Of a stretch of DNA of 36,634 nucleotides, positions 1 to 9,422 are shown one piece after another. A program made the position numbers and the translations under genes. The stretch is from positions 1 to 36,634 of the forward strand of contig QQSD01000095.1 in NCBI GenBank assembly GCA_003602485.1. The letters are read 5' to 3'. This stretch comes from Candidatus Poseidoniales archaeon (lineage in GTDB: Archaea; Thermoplasmatota; Poseidoniia; Poseidoniales; Poseidoniaceae). Within the stretch, counting starts at the first letter, position 1; every line of letters begins with the position of its first letter. The notes below the pieces were generated by a model. It had not been told where the DNA came from. It was given only the letters and a program-made list of their open reading frames with translations, and did no database searches.

Positions 1-408
1 AATACTTATAGTGGTTGGGGTGCAATATGTTTGATAAATCCGCTCAAGCACCCGTATTAACCTGTATTTTAGGAAAATATTTTTCTCCGAAATAGTTCAT
101 TTGTTTGAAGAAAATATCACTTCTAATTTCTTACTGACAAACAGACCTGCTTCGACATGAGAAGCAAGTCGAATGGCATGCAAGAAGTAACCACGGATCA
201 CACAGCCTCACATTGCATGGACGCACGTCAATAGTCTGCCTGTGGAATGTGATCAACTGGGGAGCTCAGGATTAACGAATCCAAAAGTAGAATCTACTGT
301 GATTCATGCGTTTGAAAAAAGAGAAAGCCAGAGAGGTCGCCGTAGCGACCCCTCCAGCGTTGTACACTCGCTAGGAGTGGAGGTTGTGTTCACCAAAGGG
401 TCCGGGAA
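1..408. other. Non-coding region at left edge
   Basis: I see no convincing gene in these 408 bases. The left part is AT-rich and broken by stops in all frames, with only very short ORFs. Two small dyads are visible: TGCTTC/GAAGCA around a 7-nt loop at 148-166, and AGTAGA-a-TCTACT near 286-298. The right part holds the terminator-like hairpin listed separately. The stretch probably lies between the 3' end of the surface-protein gene and a neighbour outside the window. Confidence 0.6.
315..350 (-). terminator. Hairpin plus T-tract terminator of surface protein gene
   Basis: A perfect 6-bp stem GGTCGC/GCGACC (335-340 with 345-350) closes a 4-nt loop. Read on the minus strand it is followed by a T-rich tract (TCTCTTTTTTC) at 325-315. 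It lies about 60 nt downstream of the stop codon of the minus-strand gene ending at 409. Archaeal termination mainly needs a T-tract, so the hairpin may contribute or may protect the 3' end. Confidence 0.6.
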
Positions 409-3400
409 TCAGTAATCCCAGTCCTTACCTTCGCCGTCTTCGCCATCGCCTCGTGAGAGGATGAAAGCGCCTGCGATAAAGGCAACAATGACAACACCAC
501 CGATGAGACCCCAGGTCCACGTTGGGACGCTACTGGAGGCACCGTCACTGTCGTCGCCAATGGTACTGGTCCCGTCGCCGTCGTTGGTAGTGTCAGCGGC
601 TCGGTTGTAGGTGATACTGTTCTTTGATTCAGCGGCATCCATGTTGCCCAAAGCGTCCATTGGAACTGCAGTGAAGTAGTACTCGAAGGTACCAGCAGCA
701 GTTGGCTGAGCGATGGTCAGCGTGTTAGCATCTGCACCCATAGCACTGTCTGGGCAAGGTGTTGGCATTTCAGCAGCGGTAAAGGATTCACCGCGCTGGA
801 AGCAGACGTGCCACATAGCAACATCTGATGTGTCGCCAGTGACATCCCAGCTGATAATCCAGTTCTCGCCGTCTTCTTGAACAGTCAGGGTCGCTGCTGC
901 AGCGCCACCGTCAACTTGCTTGTCGGCGGTAACCGTATCCTTTCCAGCTGTCGAACAGCCTTCCTCGTTACAAACAGCAACAGAGACGTGGTACACAGTA
1001 CCGTGAACGGTGTTGGTCCCCGAGTAGGAGTACGAACGATCTTCATCAGCCACTGTTTGAGTGAACGGTTCTGCACAATCTTCCTGGCCGTCACAGATGG
1101 TCACAACGATGTTGTCACTGCCCAAGAGAGTTCCTGTGATGCCCCATGTGACGCCAATGGCGCCACCCTTGAGTGCTTCTGCGTTGAATCCGCTTACCGA
1201 TGCATCAGGGATGCTCGCCTGTGCGAGTTCTCCGCCCATGAGCACCAACGTTCCAGATGGAACAACCGGGCTGTTAGCGGGGATGCTGTAGACGAATTCT
1301 TCAGTAGTAGCATCAACATCGGCCGATGTATCAGCGAAAAGAATCCACTTGCCCGACCCGTCAATGTACCACAAGGACGTAGCCTCAAGAGACTTGTCAA
1401 CGGTCACTGAAAGTGACTGAGACAGGATATCGCTCGCAGGGAAGGTGGTGCTTGGAGCATAGTCCATTGCAGCCACTGCAGCGTAGGTTCCGGAGAAACC
1501 TTCCAAAGCCACCGCGTCATAGCTTGCGATGTCCTTATCTGCAAAGGTGGTGATGTTGAAATCGGTTAGAGCGAAGTATTGCAACGGATAGGTGATGGTA
1601 ATTCCCGCGACGGTAGTCGACTGTGCGACCGCATCATTCCAGATGTCCAACATCATGGTTTGTGAAACTTGGCCACCGTGTGTATCGTTCACCACGATGT
1701 TGATGGCAAGGTTACCGACATACTCTCCGAGGACTGGAGTCTGGCATGTTGTTCCGCCTTCAGTTTGATTTCGCTCACCACATCCGAGCATCTCGCCGCC
1801 TTGGTAGGAGTAGTAGAACGACAGGCCGTCACCAGACGGGTCGTCAACGTCGAATGCTGTAACGGAAAGTTGCAAGAACTCTTCTTGGCCAACAACCAGG
1901 TCACCGGTGTTCACCAGTTCAAAGGAAGTGATGAGAGGGAGGTTGTTGATGACATCAACATTCATTGACTGAAGGTTGTTGCTCAAGCGTGCGTCAAAGG
2001 CCCCAATCCATTCAATCGGTTCGCCTTCTGGGCTTGGCTTGTCGTCCATGGTCAATGTAAAGTCAAAGTCATATTCACCTGGTTCAAGGGTAATCATAAC
2101 GCATGCTGAACCGACCAGCGAACCAAATCCACCGAGTGGTTGGTGCGTGTATGGCACATCTGTACCTTCAACACATTCATTGGCAGTTCCAGTGAACAGG
2201 ACAGTTCCATCAAGGCTGATGGAGTAACTAAGGTCCCAATTGTAGGCGTCCATTCCGTTACTACCGCGGTGTTCAACGTCTGCGTAAATGAGTGATGCAC
2301 CGACGTTGAGGTCGGTGTTTTCGCCTGCTTGTACAAAGGTCGATGGTAGCCCAGTACCGTCTGAATTGTAACCTTGGTAGACACCCATTCGTGCAATACG
2401 GATGTCGTGATAGGTGAAGGTTGTACCGATGATCTCATCGGCATCTGTTCGGGGGTTGTCGTCGTTGTTGGAAGTCACTTCACACTTGTTGTTCCAAGTT
2501 GTGACGTTTTCGTTACCTTCAGTGGCGTCGCTGCTTTCAACACAGTCTTCAAAGGGACCGTACATGGTGTATCCAATGACTTCTGCTTCGACCTTCATGG
2601 TGGATTCATTCTGAGCCGTGTTGATGGCTATTGAACCCGTGTAGGTCCATGAAGTGAGGTACGACAAGACGTTACGGCTTGCTGTCTGAGTAGCGTTTGG
2701 GTCCGTTTCGTTTTCATAGACGTCAACGGTGGTTGGTGCTCCTGCGGTGAGGATGGTGATACCGCTGTTTGCAGTGAGGTCAGTACCGTCTGAAGCAGTA
2801 GCTGAGTTGTAGTCACCTGAGAGGGCAAGGCGGATTTGGACTTCACGTGGGTCAAAGGTGTCTGAACCGTTGGCGATTACTGTGAGTGTGAAATCGCCGC
2901 TTGTGTCAGTCCAGTCGGTCTTGATGTCTTGTTCGGTCGTATCCCATGAAAGGTCGACTTGAATGTCATACCAGTCTTCAACAACGATGTAGACAAGTTC
3001 TGCATTGTTGGCTGCATCCGAGTCTGTTGGGCTGGAAACCTTGACTTCAACCATGTACTCACCTTGAACTGGAGTCCATGTTATGTCAGTTCCAGCACGC
3101 TTCAAGGTGTACTTGCCTCCGTCGAGATAGCTTCCTGGTGTGAGAGGGTCGATAGTAGAATCGAAATCACACACGGTACCGTCGTCGCACATGGCGTCGA
3201 GGTTTTCCCAGTGGAGGTCGTTTCCACTTGCATCTTTAGCAATCATTCCGACATTCTGGTTGAAGTCGGTCAGATAGACGGTAACGGTGTAGGAGAGTTC
3301 TTCGATGTCGGCATCTCCAGAGTTCTGGATATACGCAGCGAAGGTTGTTTCTTCTCCAACCATTAGCGTGTTGCGACAACCGCGGTCGTCGCAAGATGTT

Positions 3401-3558
3401 TCTTTCGGCGTTGTAATAGCAATCACGGACGGGTCAGCGCCTGCACGGCCGCTGGTGTCTTCGATTACCATGGGTTCTTCAAGTTCGGTGAAGTCAATTA
3501 CTGCGAAAAAACTCGTCAGCATCAACAACCCCAAAATTACAGGTGTCATATTCTTCAT
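409..3558 (-). CDS. Large secreted, C-terminally membrane-anchored surface protein
   Basis: The 1049-aa protein has an N-terminal signal/TM segment (about residues 5-22) and a long extracellular part rich in Asp, Thr and Gly. It ends in an acidic/Ser-rich linker, one TM helix (about 1014-1036) and a short acidic tail. Near residues 60-200 it reads like a CARDB-type adhesion domain, with Cys pairs such as CDDRGC. Around 800-1000 there are two fibronectin-III-like segments. This architecture suits a cell-surface structural or binding protein; no catalytic motif was seen. The start at 3558 is supported by a GGGGGT Shine-Dalgarno 6-7 nt upstream and a TATA box at 3605-3612. It appears monocistronic. 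Precise function is unknown. Confidence 0.8.
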   Translation of the reverse strand: MKNMTPVILGLLMLTSFFAVIDFTELEEPMVIEDTSGRAGADPSVIAITTPKETSCDDRGCRNTLMVGEETTFAAYIQNSGDADIEELSYTVTVYLTDFNQNVGMIAKDASGNDLHWENLDAMCDDGTVCDFDSTIDPLTPGSYLDGGKYTLKRAGTDITWTPVQGEYMVEVKVSSPTDSDAANNAELVYIVVEDWYDIQVDLSWDTTEQDIKTDWTDTSGDFTLTVIANGSDTFDPREVQIRLALSGDYNSATASDGTDLTANSGITILTAGAPTTVDVYENETDPNATQTASRNVLSYLTSWTYTGSIAINTAQNESTMKVEAEVIGYTMYGPFEDCVESSDATEGNENVTTWNNKCEVTSNNDDNPRTDADEIIGTTFTYHDIRIARMGVYQGYNSDGTGLPSTFVQAGENTDLNVGASLIYADVEHRGSNGMDAYNWDLSYSISLDGTVLFTGTANECVEGTDVPYTHQPLGGFGSLVGSACVMITLEPGEYDFDFTLTMDDKPSPEGEPIEWIGAFDARLSNNLQSMNVDVINNLPLITSFELVNTGDLVVGQEEFLQLSVTAFDVDDPSGDGLSFYYSYQGGEMLGCGERNQTEGGTTCQTPVLGEYVGNLAINIVVNDTHGGQVSQTMMLDIWNDAVAQSTTVAGITITYPLQYFALTDFNITTFADKDIASYDAVALEGFSGTYAAVAAMDYAPSTTFPASDILSQSLSVTVDKSLEATSLWYIDGSGKWILFADTSADVDATTEEFVYSIPANSPVVPSGTLVLMGGELAQASIPDASVSGFNAEALKGGAIGVTWGITGTLLGSDNIVVTICDGQEDCAEPFTQTVADEDRSYSYSGTNTVHGTVYHVSVAVCNEEGCSTAGKDTVTADKQVDGGAAAATLTVQEDGENWIISWDVTGDTSDVAMWHVCFQRGESFTAAEMPTPCPDSAMGADANTLTIAQPTAAGTFEYYFTAVPMDALGNMDAAESKNSITYNRAADTTNDGDGTSTIGDDSDGASSSVPTWTWGLIGGVVIVAFIAGAFILSRGDGEDGEGKDWDY

Positions 3559-3604
3559 GTCTATACCCCCGAAGGTTCGGTATGCCTCACCACGCCATGC
3601 GTTG

Positions 3605-3612
3605 TATTTATA
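3605..3612 (-). promoter_or_regulatory. TATA box of surface protein gene
   Basis: The minus strand reads TATAAATA, a near-consensus archaeal TBP site. Its centre is about 50 nt upstream of the ATG at 3558. A start site about 25 nt downstream would leave a 5' UTR of roughly 20-25 nt containing the GGGGGT ribosome binding site (3565-3570). Confidence 0.7.
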
Positions 3613-3747
3613 CTAATGGAACGATGTTTATGCCTAATTAGCACAAAAAGGTGCTTTTCAGTGATGCGTTTTCGCCTCCTGTGTTCATTTCAGAAGACAA
3701 TTAGAGCAGTTATTTTGTTAGACTTGTAAATATCATGAATTTGCGCG

Positions 3748-6700
3748 TCAAATATCCCGCAACGCTGCCGAAGGTGGTATTTTTGATGCTTGTTTGACGG
3801 GGAGGTAGGTTGTGAGGAACACAATCACCCATCCAAGAAGGAACAGGAGAAGGGTAGAAGCCCACGGAAAAGTGAATGCTGCACCCTCAGATTTCCATAT
3901 CGCCTGATACAGGGCCCGATGGAAACCATACCCGAGTAACAATCCGTTGAGCATCCCCAGCATGGCAATCCAAGATACCTCGATGAAGAACACCGCCAAA
4001 ACCTGACGCTGCCTCAATCCAATGGCCCTCAACATGCCTATGGTGCGACGTCGTTCGCTTACATTTCGGACGGTCACAACACCAATCCCGGCCACGCCAA
4101 CCAGAAGCCCCATTGCAAGGTATCCCTCAAATAACGATAATATTGCAAGGACCAACGACTGAAGAATGGCGATTTCTTCTGCAACAGTCTGGACGGTCAC
4201 ACCTTGCGAGGCGAGGTCTCGCGAAAGTACGTCGGCGAGTTCTGCTGCGGCCTGACGCTCCTCGGTTGATTTCCCCTGCGGCGAGTAGTCGATAGAGGAG
4301 AATTCGTCAGTGCTCGCTGTTGCATCCGTGCTGACGCTCACATACATGCGTGTGATCTCTCCACCAAATTGTTCATCCACGGTGGTGCTGCTCATCCAGA
4401 CCCCTGGGGAAAAAATGTATGAGGACTGTTCAAGGAAGCCTCCAACTTGGACTTCTCGAGTATTTTTTGGGTTTGAAAAATCAATTAGCAAAATTGAATC
4501 TCCAATTGAAAATTGCAAGGGCACAATCGTGGCTCCGTCGGTCGTAGATTCCAAGCCAAAGGAAGCATCGAGGAAGACGATATTGTCAAAGCGTTCAACC
4601 GAGTCCCACGCCTCTTTTTGTGTTTCACCAAGCGACTCATCCCAAACATGGAGAGGTAAGCCACCGTGATTTCTGAACCCCTCATCAACACCCCGTAAGA
4701 TGTAGGGCATTCGTTCACCATCACTGTCCTGTAAATGAATTGGTGAGCGATAAACACCTCCCACTGCATCGATGTTGGCCATTGCAGAATCGTCCACGCC
4801 CCATTGACTTGTGTTGCTGTCAAGGTCAATAGGTCGGGACCGGGAGGCGGTGAGGAGGAGTTCAAATTCACCTTCTGCTTCTTCGACGAAATCAGAGGAA
4901 TAGGTGTCAAATTGGTCGGTATATCCGGAGAGAACGACCACTGAGAACATGGTGATTGAAAACATCCCCATTACAACAGCCGTTCGAATGGGGTGGGCCA
5001 ATGGGTGTGCTAAGGCTACGGAGCCAACAGGGCCAATGCGACGTGTGATGGCGCTGGATTTGGAGAGCATCTGCACGAGAAGCGGTGCAAGGCTGGTCAA
5101 TACCATGACACCTGAAATGACCTGCAGAAGTCCGAGTACAATAAACGCGATTTCATTGGCCTCCAAGCGGGAGCGTACAGGGTCAACGGGAGCGAGTACA
5201 ATGGTCCAAAAGAGGAAGAGCAAGCCGACGGCACCAAGGGTATTGCGGGGTGCGTGACGTTTCCAGCGCTTCCAAGGAGATTTTGAGCCAAGGAAGACGG
5301 GTAATTGCCAGGTCAACACTGGTGTCAGCAAGAGAATCATAAAAGCCCCAAGAGAGACATAAGCAACGTATGCAAGGCCACTATCAAAACCGAGGAAGAA
5401 CAAGCCTGCAAGACTGAGTATACCACCGCCAAGCGCTAAAACCTGCATGAGGTAAAGACCCCAAGGGACACCTGATTTCAACGTCAAACGACCGCCTTTC
5501 AACGCACGGACAATATTGATCTGTGAATTGAATACACTGGCAGACCACAACAATGCGACGGCCAATAACGTCCCCCATATCCACCCTCCGGCAAAGGAGT
5601 CCACGGACCACGAGAAACTGAACGATTGAGCACCAGCAGAGGAAAAAATAGTGGAAAAGGCGCGAGAGATGAACCAAGCGAGACCGAGTCCAACCAGAGA
5701 CCCTATTCCTCCTGCTATCAGCGCTAAAATCAGCCCCTCCTGTACGAAGAGTGCCCGAGCATCGCTACGTCGTAGGCCGAGTGCTCGCACCACCGCCAAT
5801 TCGCTTCGTCGTACGTCAGCGAGGAGCATGATGATGGTCAGTGAGAGGAGAACACCTGCTGCGATTGTGAAGGTTCCAAAGACGAGGAACATGGCTGAGA
5901 GAAGACCTGATGATTGCTCTGCTTGCTGAGCTGCTAAAACCTTCACTGGAGACGCCACAAGGAAGAGGTCTTCCATGGTACTGCGCTGGTCAAACCAATC
6001 ACGCAATAGTTCCATGGATTCAGGCTCAGTTGAATTTGACATGCTTGAAATCAAAAGAATGGAACGCTCATCCGCCTCTGCAAGAGCGAGGATTTCAGCA
6101 TCTTCAAGACTGATGAAACCGAGCACGACAGAATCCAACTCACCCAGTTGCTCGAAACCTGGCATCACACCATAAGGACCAACATAGGTCAAATCCACAG
6201 CAGTATCGTTGCCATATGCGTAGGGAAGGATTCCCTTTACAGCAAGCGATTGATTCTCAGTAAGTCCGAGGTCATTCAATCGATTGGACACAAGAACATC
6301 ACCTGAATCGACCTCTACACTGGAATTCATGCCTCCAAAAGCGAGGAACATTTGAGGGAATTGGCCAAAACCTTGAGCCTGTGAGACTACAGGGAAGCGC
6401 AAACTTTCCAATTCAAAGGTTGAGGTATTCCATCTTGCCAATCCCTCTGCATGTGTGCACCAATGGGTGGAAGGGGACATTGCAACATCAGCGTCCCCAT
6501 TACAAAACTCTGGAAGCGTAGTGTCCGATGCCACATCATCAGCAGGCCACATCGCTTCTGAGGTTGATGTTACATCTGCCAGGGAAGCCAAAGGCGTAAC
6601 GAAGTATTGCTTTGAAAGAAGGCCTTCAACTTCCAGATAGAGTGCCCCGTCAAAAGCCAGTTCGTAACCCAATACCGTTGATGGCCGCTGGAGGTCAAGC

Positions 6701-8343
6701 TCCGCTGTCCGGTTCAATGCGAGGTCTTCCGTGAACTCATGCAACGACCACTGGTCATCATCCGCAGTAAGAACATACCAGTGCTCGGCACCATAGACGG
6801 CAGCGAAGGCGGGAGTTTCTGTATCAAATTTGGCAACGGATGATGATTCAACTTCGTCTTCTGCTGCAAGAATCACACCTTGGTCGTGGGCCAAAAGTGC
6901 ACCTTTACCGGACGAATCAAATGCAATGTCGTGAAGCAGACCACCTTGCTCAGTCTGCCAAATCCACGCTTCATGAGACTCCGTAAGTTCAAACCCTGCT
7001 CCCGAGGGACCGAAATGCCAAAGGGCGCTGCCTGAGGAATACAATTCTGTCACATCTCCATCTCCCAAGGTGAGAAGAGGCTCTCCATCCGTCACGATAT
7101 CGATGAGGGGAACTTGAAGCACCTCCATGATGCTGTTGTTGGGTATGAGAAGAGTAGCGTTTTCTCGCAGTGCCCGTACATCCTCTCCCGCTATCCGACC
7201 AAATCCTGAAGTGGTTGAGATGGTGATGGCGCCTGTAGTTTCATCCAACGTTAGATTCATGCCTACATCTTCAGCAGTTAACCGTTGGTCGAAGAGTTCC
7301 CCGATTCGTTCGGTTGCCGCTTCGGTTGCACTATCGCTCAAGTCATCAACCAAAGCAAAGGACATGCGGTTGATGGTGTCGGGAGCTTCAAGCAATTTTT
7401 GTGCTGTCAAAATGTCTGTAAAAACAGCGGGGGAGCGTGTCCCTGCCATTGCACCTTGCCCTTCATTGGCCACAATCGAATGAACCTGAACATCCGATTG
7501 GCGTTTGACTCGTTGACCGTCATCTGTGACAAACCAACCCATCTCAAGGATATCACCGACATTAATCTCGAGGCGATCACTCGCCACCTGATTCACGACC
7601 ACCTGCGGAGTCAGAGCCCCATCATTGGCAGCAGCGATGTCTTGGAAACGCAGGCCTGTTGTGACATCAAGAGGTTGCCAAACTTGTAAAGAATCAATGC
7701 TAGCATTTCGGGCGAACCATGACACTGAAGGCTCAGCCAAGCCACCATCAGAAGTCAAACTCACTCCGTTCGCCAAGCCATATTGTCGCCCAATAACTTG
7801 GGATGAAAGAATCGCGTCCTGTTCAATGCCCTCCCAAACCGAACGGGCCACATCTGAGGAAAACTGGACGCCTGCCCCTGTTTGTGGGTCAAAGCCAGAA
7901 ATCAAAACATCCGTCGCCCCGTAAGACGCTTCAACTTCGTAAGCAACGGTTGCATCGAGGGAATCACCTACAACGAGGGAGGAGGTAATGATTGCAGAGG
8001 CGATGATTAATCCCGCAACCATAAGCACGGACTGACGCTTTCTTCGCCGAATGTTTTCTTTTGCAAGGCGCCATACAACCAACCGCTGCGGCAGGAAAAA
8101 GGGCTGAAGAAACGTCAATGAAAGGATACCACAGAGAATTCCACCCATGGCGGCATTAACAGAACTCAACCCCATCCAATTCAACACATAGAGCCCTAGA
8201 ATTGCGTCCACTGCGGGGCCAAGCATGAGGATGAGGCGAGCCGTCCATGAAAGGCTTGAAAATCTTGAAGACAACAAAAGTGATGCTACGCTGAGGATGA
8301 CCGTAGTCAATCCAACCAGCGCAACGAGGAGGAGCAGAATCAT
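3748..8343 (-). CDS. Giant FtsX/MacB-type ABC transporter permease
   Basis: This 1531-aa membrane protein is a fused double FtsX-type permease. After three N-terminal TM segments comes the typical N-RRRKR-TM entry (about 93-125), then a very large extracellular region (about 130-790), and FtsX domain 1 (about 795-915) with the cytoplasmic motif RRSELAVVRALGLRR. A central block of TM helices (about 955-1110) and a second extracellular domain (about 1140-1385) follow. FtsX domain 2 (about 1390-1531) carries ERRRTIGMLRAIGLR and ends PPSAALRDI, typical of the family. The ATG overlaps the ATPase stop by 4 nt (ATGA), so the two are coupled. The family handles lipoproteins, lipids or surface-protein release rather than classic solute uptake; the substrate here is unknown. 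Confidence 0.9.
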   Translation of the reverse strand: MILLLLVALVGLTTVILSVASLLLSSRFSSLSWTARLILMLGPAVDAILGLYVLNWMGLSSVNAAMGGILCGILSLTFLQPFFLPQRLVVWRLAKENIRRRKRQSVLMVAGLIIASAIITSSLVVGDSLDATVAYEVEASYGATDVLISGFDPQTGAGVQFSSDVARSVWEGIEQDAILSSQVIGRQYGLANGVSLTSDGGLAEPSVSWFARNASIDSLQVWQPLDVTTGLRFQDIAAANDGALTPQVVVNQVASDRLEINVGDILEMGWFVTDDGQRVKRQSDVQVHSIVANEGQGAMAGTRSPAVFTDILTAQKLLEAPDTINRMSFALVDDLSDSATEAATERIGELFDQRLTAEDVGMNLTLDETTGAITISTTSGFGRIAGEDVRALRENATLLIPNNSIMEVLQVPLIDIVTDGEPLLTLGDGDVTELYSSGSALWHFGPSGAGFELTESHEAWIWQTEQGGLLHDIAFDSSGKGALLAHDQGVILAAEDEVESSSVAKFDTETPAFAAVYGAEHWYVLTADDDQWSLHEFTEDLALNRTAELDLQRPSTVLGYELAFDGALYLEVEGLLSKQYFVTPLASLADVTSTSEAMWPADDVASDTTLPEFCNGDADVAMSPSTHWCTHAEGLARWNTSTFELESLRFPVVSQAQGFGQFPQMFLAFGGMNSSVEVDSGDVLVSNRLNDLGLTENQSLAVKGILPYAYGNDTAVDLTYVGPYGVMPGFEQLGELDSVVLGFISLEDAEILALAEADERSILLISSMSNSTEPESMELLRDWFDQRSTMEDLFLVASPVKVLAAQQAEQSSGLLSAMFLVFGTFTIAAGVLLSLTIIMLLADVRRSELAVVRALGLRRSDARALFVQEGLILALIAGGIGSLVGLGLAWFISRAFSTIFSSAGAQSFSFSWSVDSFAGGWIWGTLLAVALLWSASVFNSQINIVRALKGGRLTLKSGVPWGLYLMQVLALGGGILSLAGLFFLGFDSGLAYVAYVSLGAFMILLLTPVLTWQLPVFLGSKSPWKRWKRHAPRNTLGAVGLLFLFWTIVLAPVDPVRSRLEANEIAFIVLGLLQVISGVMVLTSLAPLLVQMLSKSSAITRRIGPVGSVALAHPLAHPIRTAVVMGMFSITMFSVVVLSGYTDQFDTYSSDFVEEAEGEFELLLTASRSRPIDLDSNTSQWGVDDSAMANIDAVGGVYRSPIHLQDSDGERMPYILRGVDEGFRNHGGLPLHVWDESLGETQKEAWDSVERFDNIVFLDASFGLESTTDGATIVPLQFSIGDSILLIDFSNPKNTREVQVGGFLEQSSYIFSPGVWMSSTTVDEQFGGEITRMYVSVSTDATASTDEFSSIDYSPQGKSTEERQAAAELADVLSRDLASQGVTVQTVAEEIAILQSLVLAILSLFEGYLAMGLLVGVAGIGVVTVRNVSERRRTIGMLRAIGLRQRQVLAVFFIEVSWIAMLGMLNGLLLGYGFHRALYQAIWKSEGAAFTFPWASTLLLFLLGWVIVFLTTYLPVKQASKIPPSAALRDI

Positions 8344-9047
8344 TCCTCCTCTGTTTCAATTGCCTGGTGATCTGCGGTGATGAGACCGTCATTCATGGTA
8401 ATGCTGCGACGGCAACGGGAGGCGATATCCGGATCGTGCGTCACGATGAGAAAGGTCGTGTTGAGACTCTTGTTCATGCTAAGAATGAGGGACATGACCT
8501 CTTCCGATGTAGCCGTATCGAGGTTACCTGTTGGTTCGTCACAGAGAATGATGGAGGGTTCATGAACGATAGCACGGGCAATTGCAACCCGCTGCTGTTG
8601 GCCTCCAGAGAGTTCGGCAGGGCGATGTTCACTGCGGTCACTAAGGCCGACTCGTTCAAGGGCAGCGATTGCATTGCGACGTGCCTCACCAGGGGCTCGG
8701 CCCAGCAACAACAAGGGCAACTCTACATTTTCCACTGCCGAGAGGACTGGAAGGAGGTTGAAGTCTTGGAATATGAAGCCAAAATGCTCGGCTCGCAAAT
8801 CAGTCCGAGCATCATCACTGATGCCGTAGAGCGGCTGACCCTTGACATTCACTGCCCCAGATGAGGGTTCATCAATTCCTGAAAGGATGTTCAGTAGCGT
8901 GGTTTTCCCGCATCCAGACGGCCCCATCACTGCGACCATTTCACCTGATTGAATGGTCAAGTCAACGCCTCGCACCGCCTGAACCGTTGATTCACCGGCT
9001 TGATACAACTTCCACAACGCGGTGGCTACCAGAGCATTGGTCATGTA
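8340..9047 (-). CDS. ABC transporter ATP-binding protein, LolD/MacB type
   Basis: About 235 aa. It powers the adjacent permease. Visible motifs are Walker A GPSGCGKTT (about residue 39), ABC signature LSGGQQQRVAIARA (about 142), Walker B IILCDEPTGNLD with the LolD/MacB-type TGNLD D-loop, and the switch His in VTHDPD. I chose the ATG at 9047 rather than the in-frame ATG at 9071. The upstream ATG lies inside the TATA-like box 9067-9074, and 9047 is at the right distance for a leaderless transcript from that box. The gene is first in a two-gene operon with the permease. Confidence 0.93.
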   Translation of the reverse strand, partial: YMTNALVATALWKLYQAGESTVQAVRGVDLTIQSGEMVAVMGPSGCGKTTLLNILSGIDEPSSGAVNVKGQPLYGISDDARTDLRAEHFGFIFQDFNLLPVLSAVENVELPLLLLGRAPGEARRNAIAALERVGLSDRSEHRPAELSGGQQQRVAIARAIVHEPSIILCDEPTGNLDTATSEEVMSLILSMNKSLNTTFLIVTHDPDIASRCRRSITMNDGLITADHQAIETEEE

Positions 9048-9066
9048 TGGACCAAAGAGAATTGTG

Positions 9067-9074
9067 TTCATAAA
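9067..9074. promoter_or_regulatory. Shared bidirectional TATA box
   Basis: TTCATAAA on plus is TTTATGAA on minus. Its centre is about 25 nt from the MoaD ATG (9096, plus) and about 24 nt from the ABC ATPase ATG (9047, minus). TBP bound at one nearly symmetric box could fire two leaderless transcripts in opposite directions. Confidence 0.55.
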
Positions 9075-9095
9075 GTCCTGCCCGTAGGCAATGGC

Positions 9096-9350
9096 ATGGG
9101 AAGCGATGCGACCGCCATTGTCATCACGCTGCTCGCCTTCGGCCCGCTACGTGAACGCCTCGGAGGCCCCAGCCACACCATGCATCTAACTCCTCCACTC
9201 ACGATTCGAGAACTCGTCATTCAGCAAGGGCTTGAAGAATGGATCGGTTTCGGGCTTTCTGTGGCACTCAACGGGACACGCTGCAGCCTTGATGAAGCAC
9301 TTGTCGACGGTTGTGAAATCGCTCTTTTACCGCCAGTGAGTGGTGGCTAA
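9096..9350 (+). CDS. moaD: MoaD/ThiS-family ubiquitin-like sulfur carrier
   Basis: An 84-aa beta-grasp protein. LLAFGPLRERLGG near the N-terminus and a C-terminal ALLPPVSGG ending in the invariant Gly-Gly are hallmarks of MoaD, the small subunit of molybdopterin synthase. The terminal Gly is adenylated and thiocarboxylated. In archaea such proteins can also act as ubiquitin-like modifiers (SAMPs) or in tRNA thiolation, so the exact role is open. The ATG at 9096 matches a leaderless transcript from the box at 9067-9074; the longer ORF upstream of it lacks family similarity. TatA follows 72 nt downstream on the same strand. Confidence 0.85.
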   Translation: MGSDATAIVITLLAFGPLRERLGGPSHTMHLTPPLTIRELVIQQGLEEWIGFGLSVALNGTRCSLDEALVDGCEIALLPPVSGG

Positions 9351-9422
9351 AGGCTCTCGAGAGACGACGATGAAGGAAAGCCTTCAACAATGGGCACGAA
9401 CACCCGATGTTGAGGAAGCACC

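Noticed and set aside
1-60. Short open frame at the left edge as the end of a neighbouring gene
   Set aside because: Only 19 codons before a stop, with no recognisable similarity; cannot be told from chance.
877-1410. 177-aa plus-strand ORF inside the surface protein gene
   Set aside because: It is an antisense shadow with no promoter and no recognisable domain; the minus-strand frame is clearly coding.
3639-3658. AGCAC/GTGCT hairpin between the ABC operon and surface protein gene
   Set aside because: Only a 5-bp stem, located about 90 nt past the permease stop and upstream of the surface-protein TATA box; no T-tract on the minus strand, so a terminator role is not supported.
9048-9071. N-terminal extension of the ABC ATPase from the ATG at 9071
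   Set aside because: The ATG is part of the TATA-like box, and the eight extra residues precede the normal family start. The start at 9047 fits a leaderless transcript.
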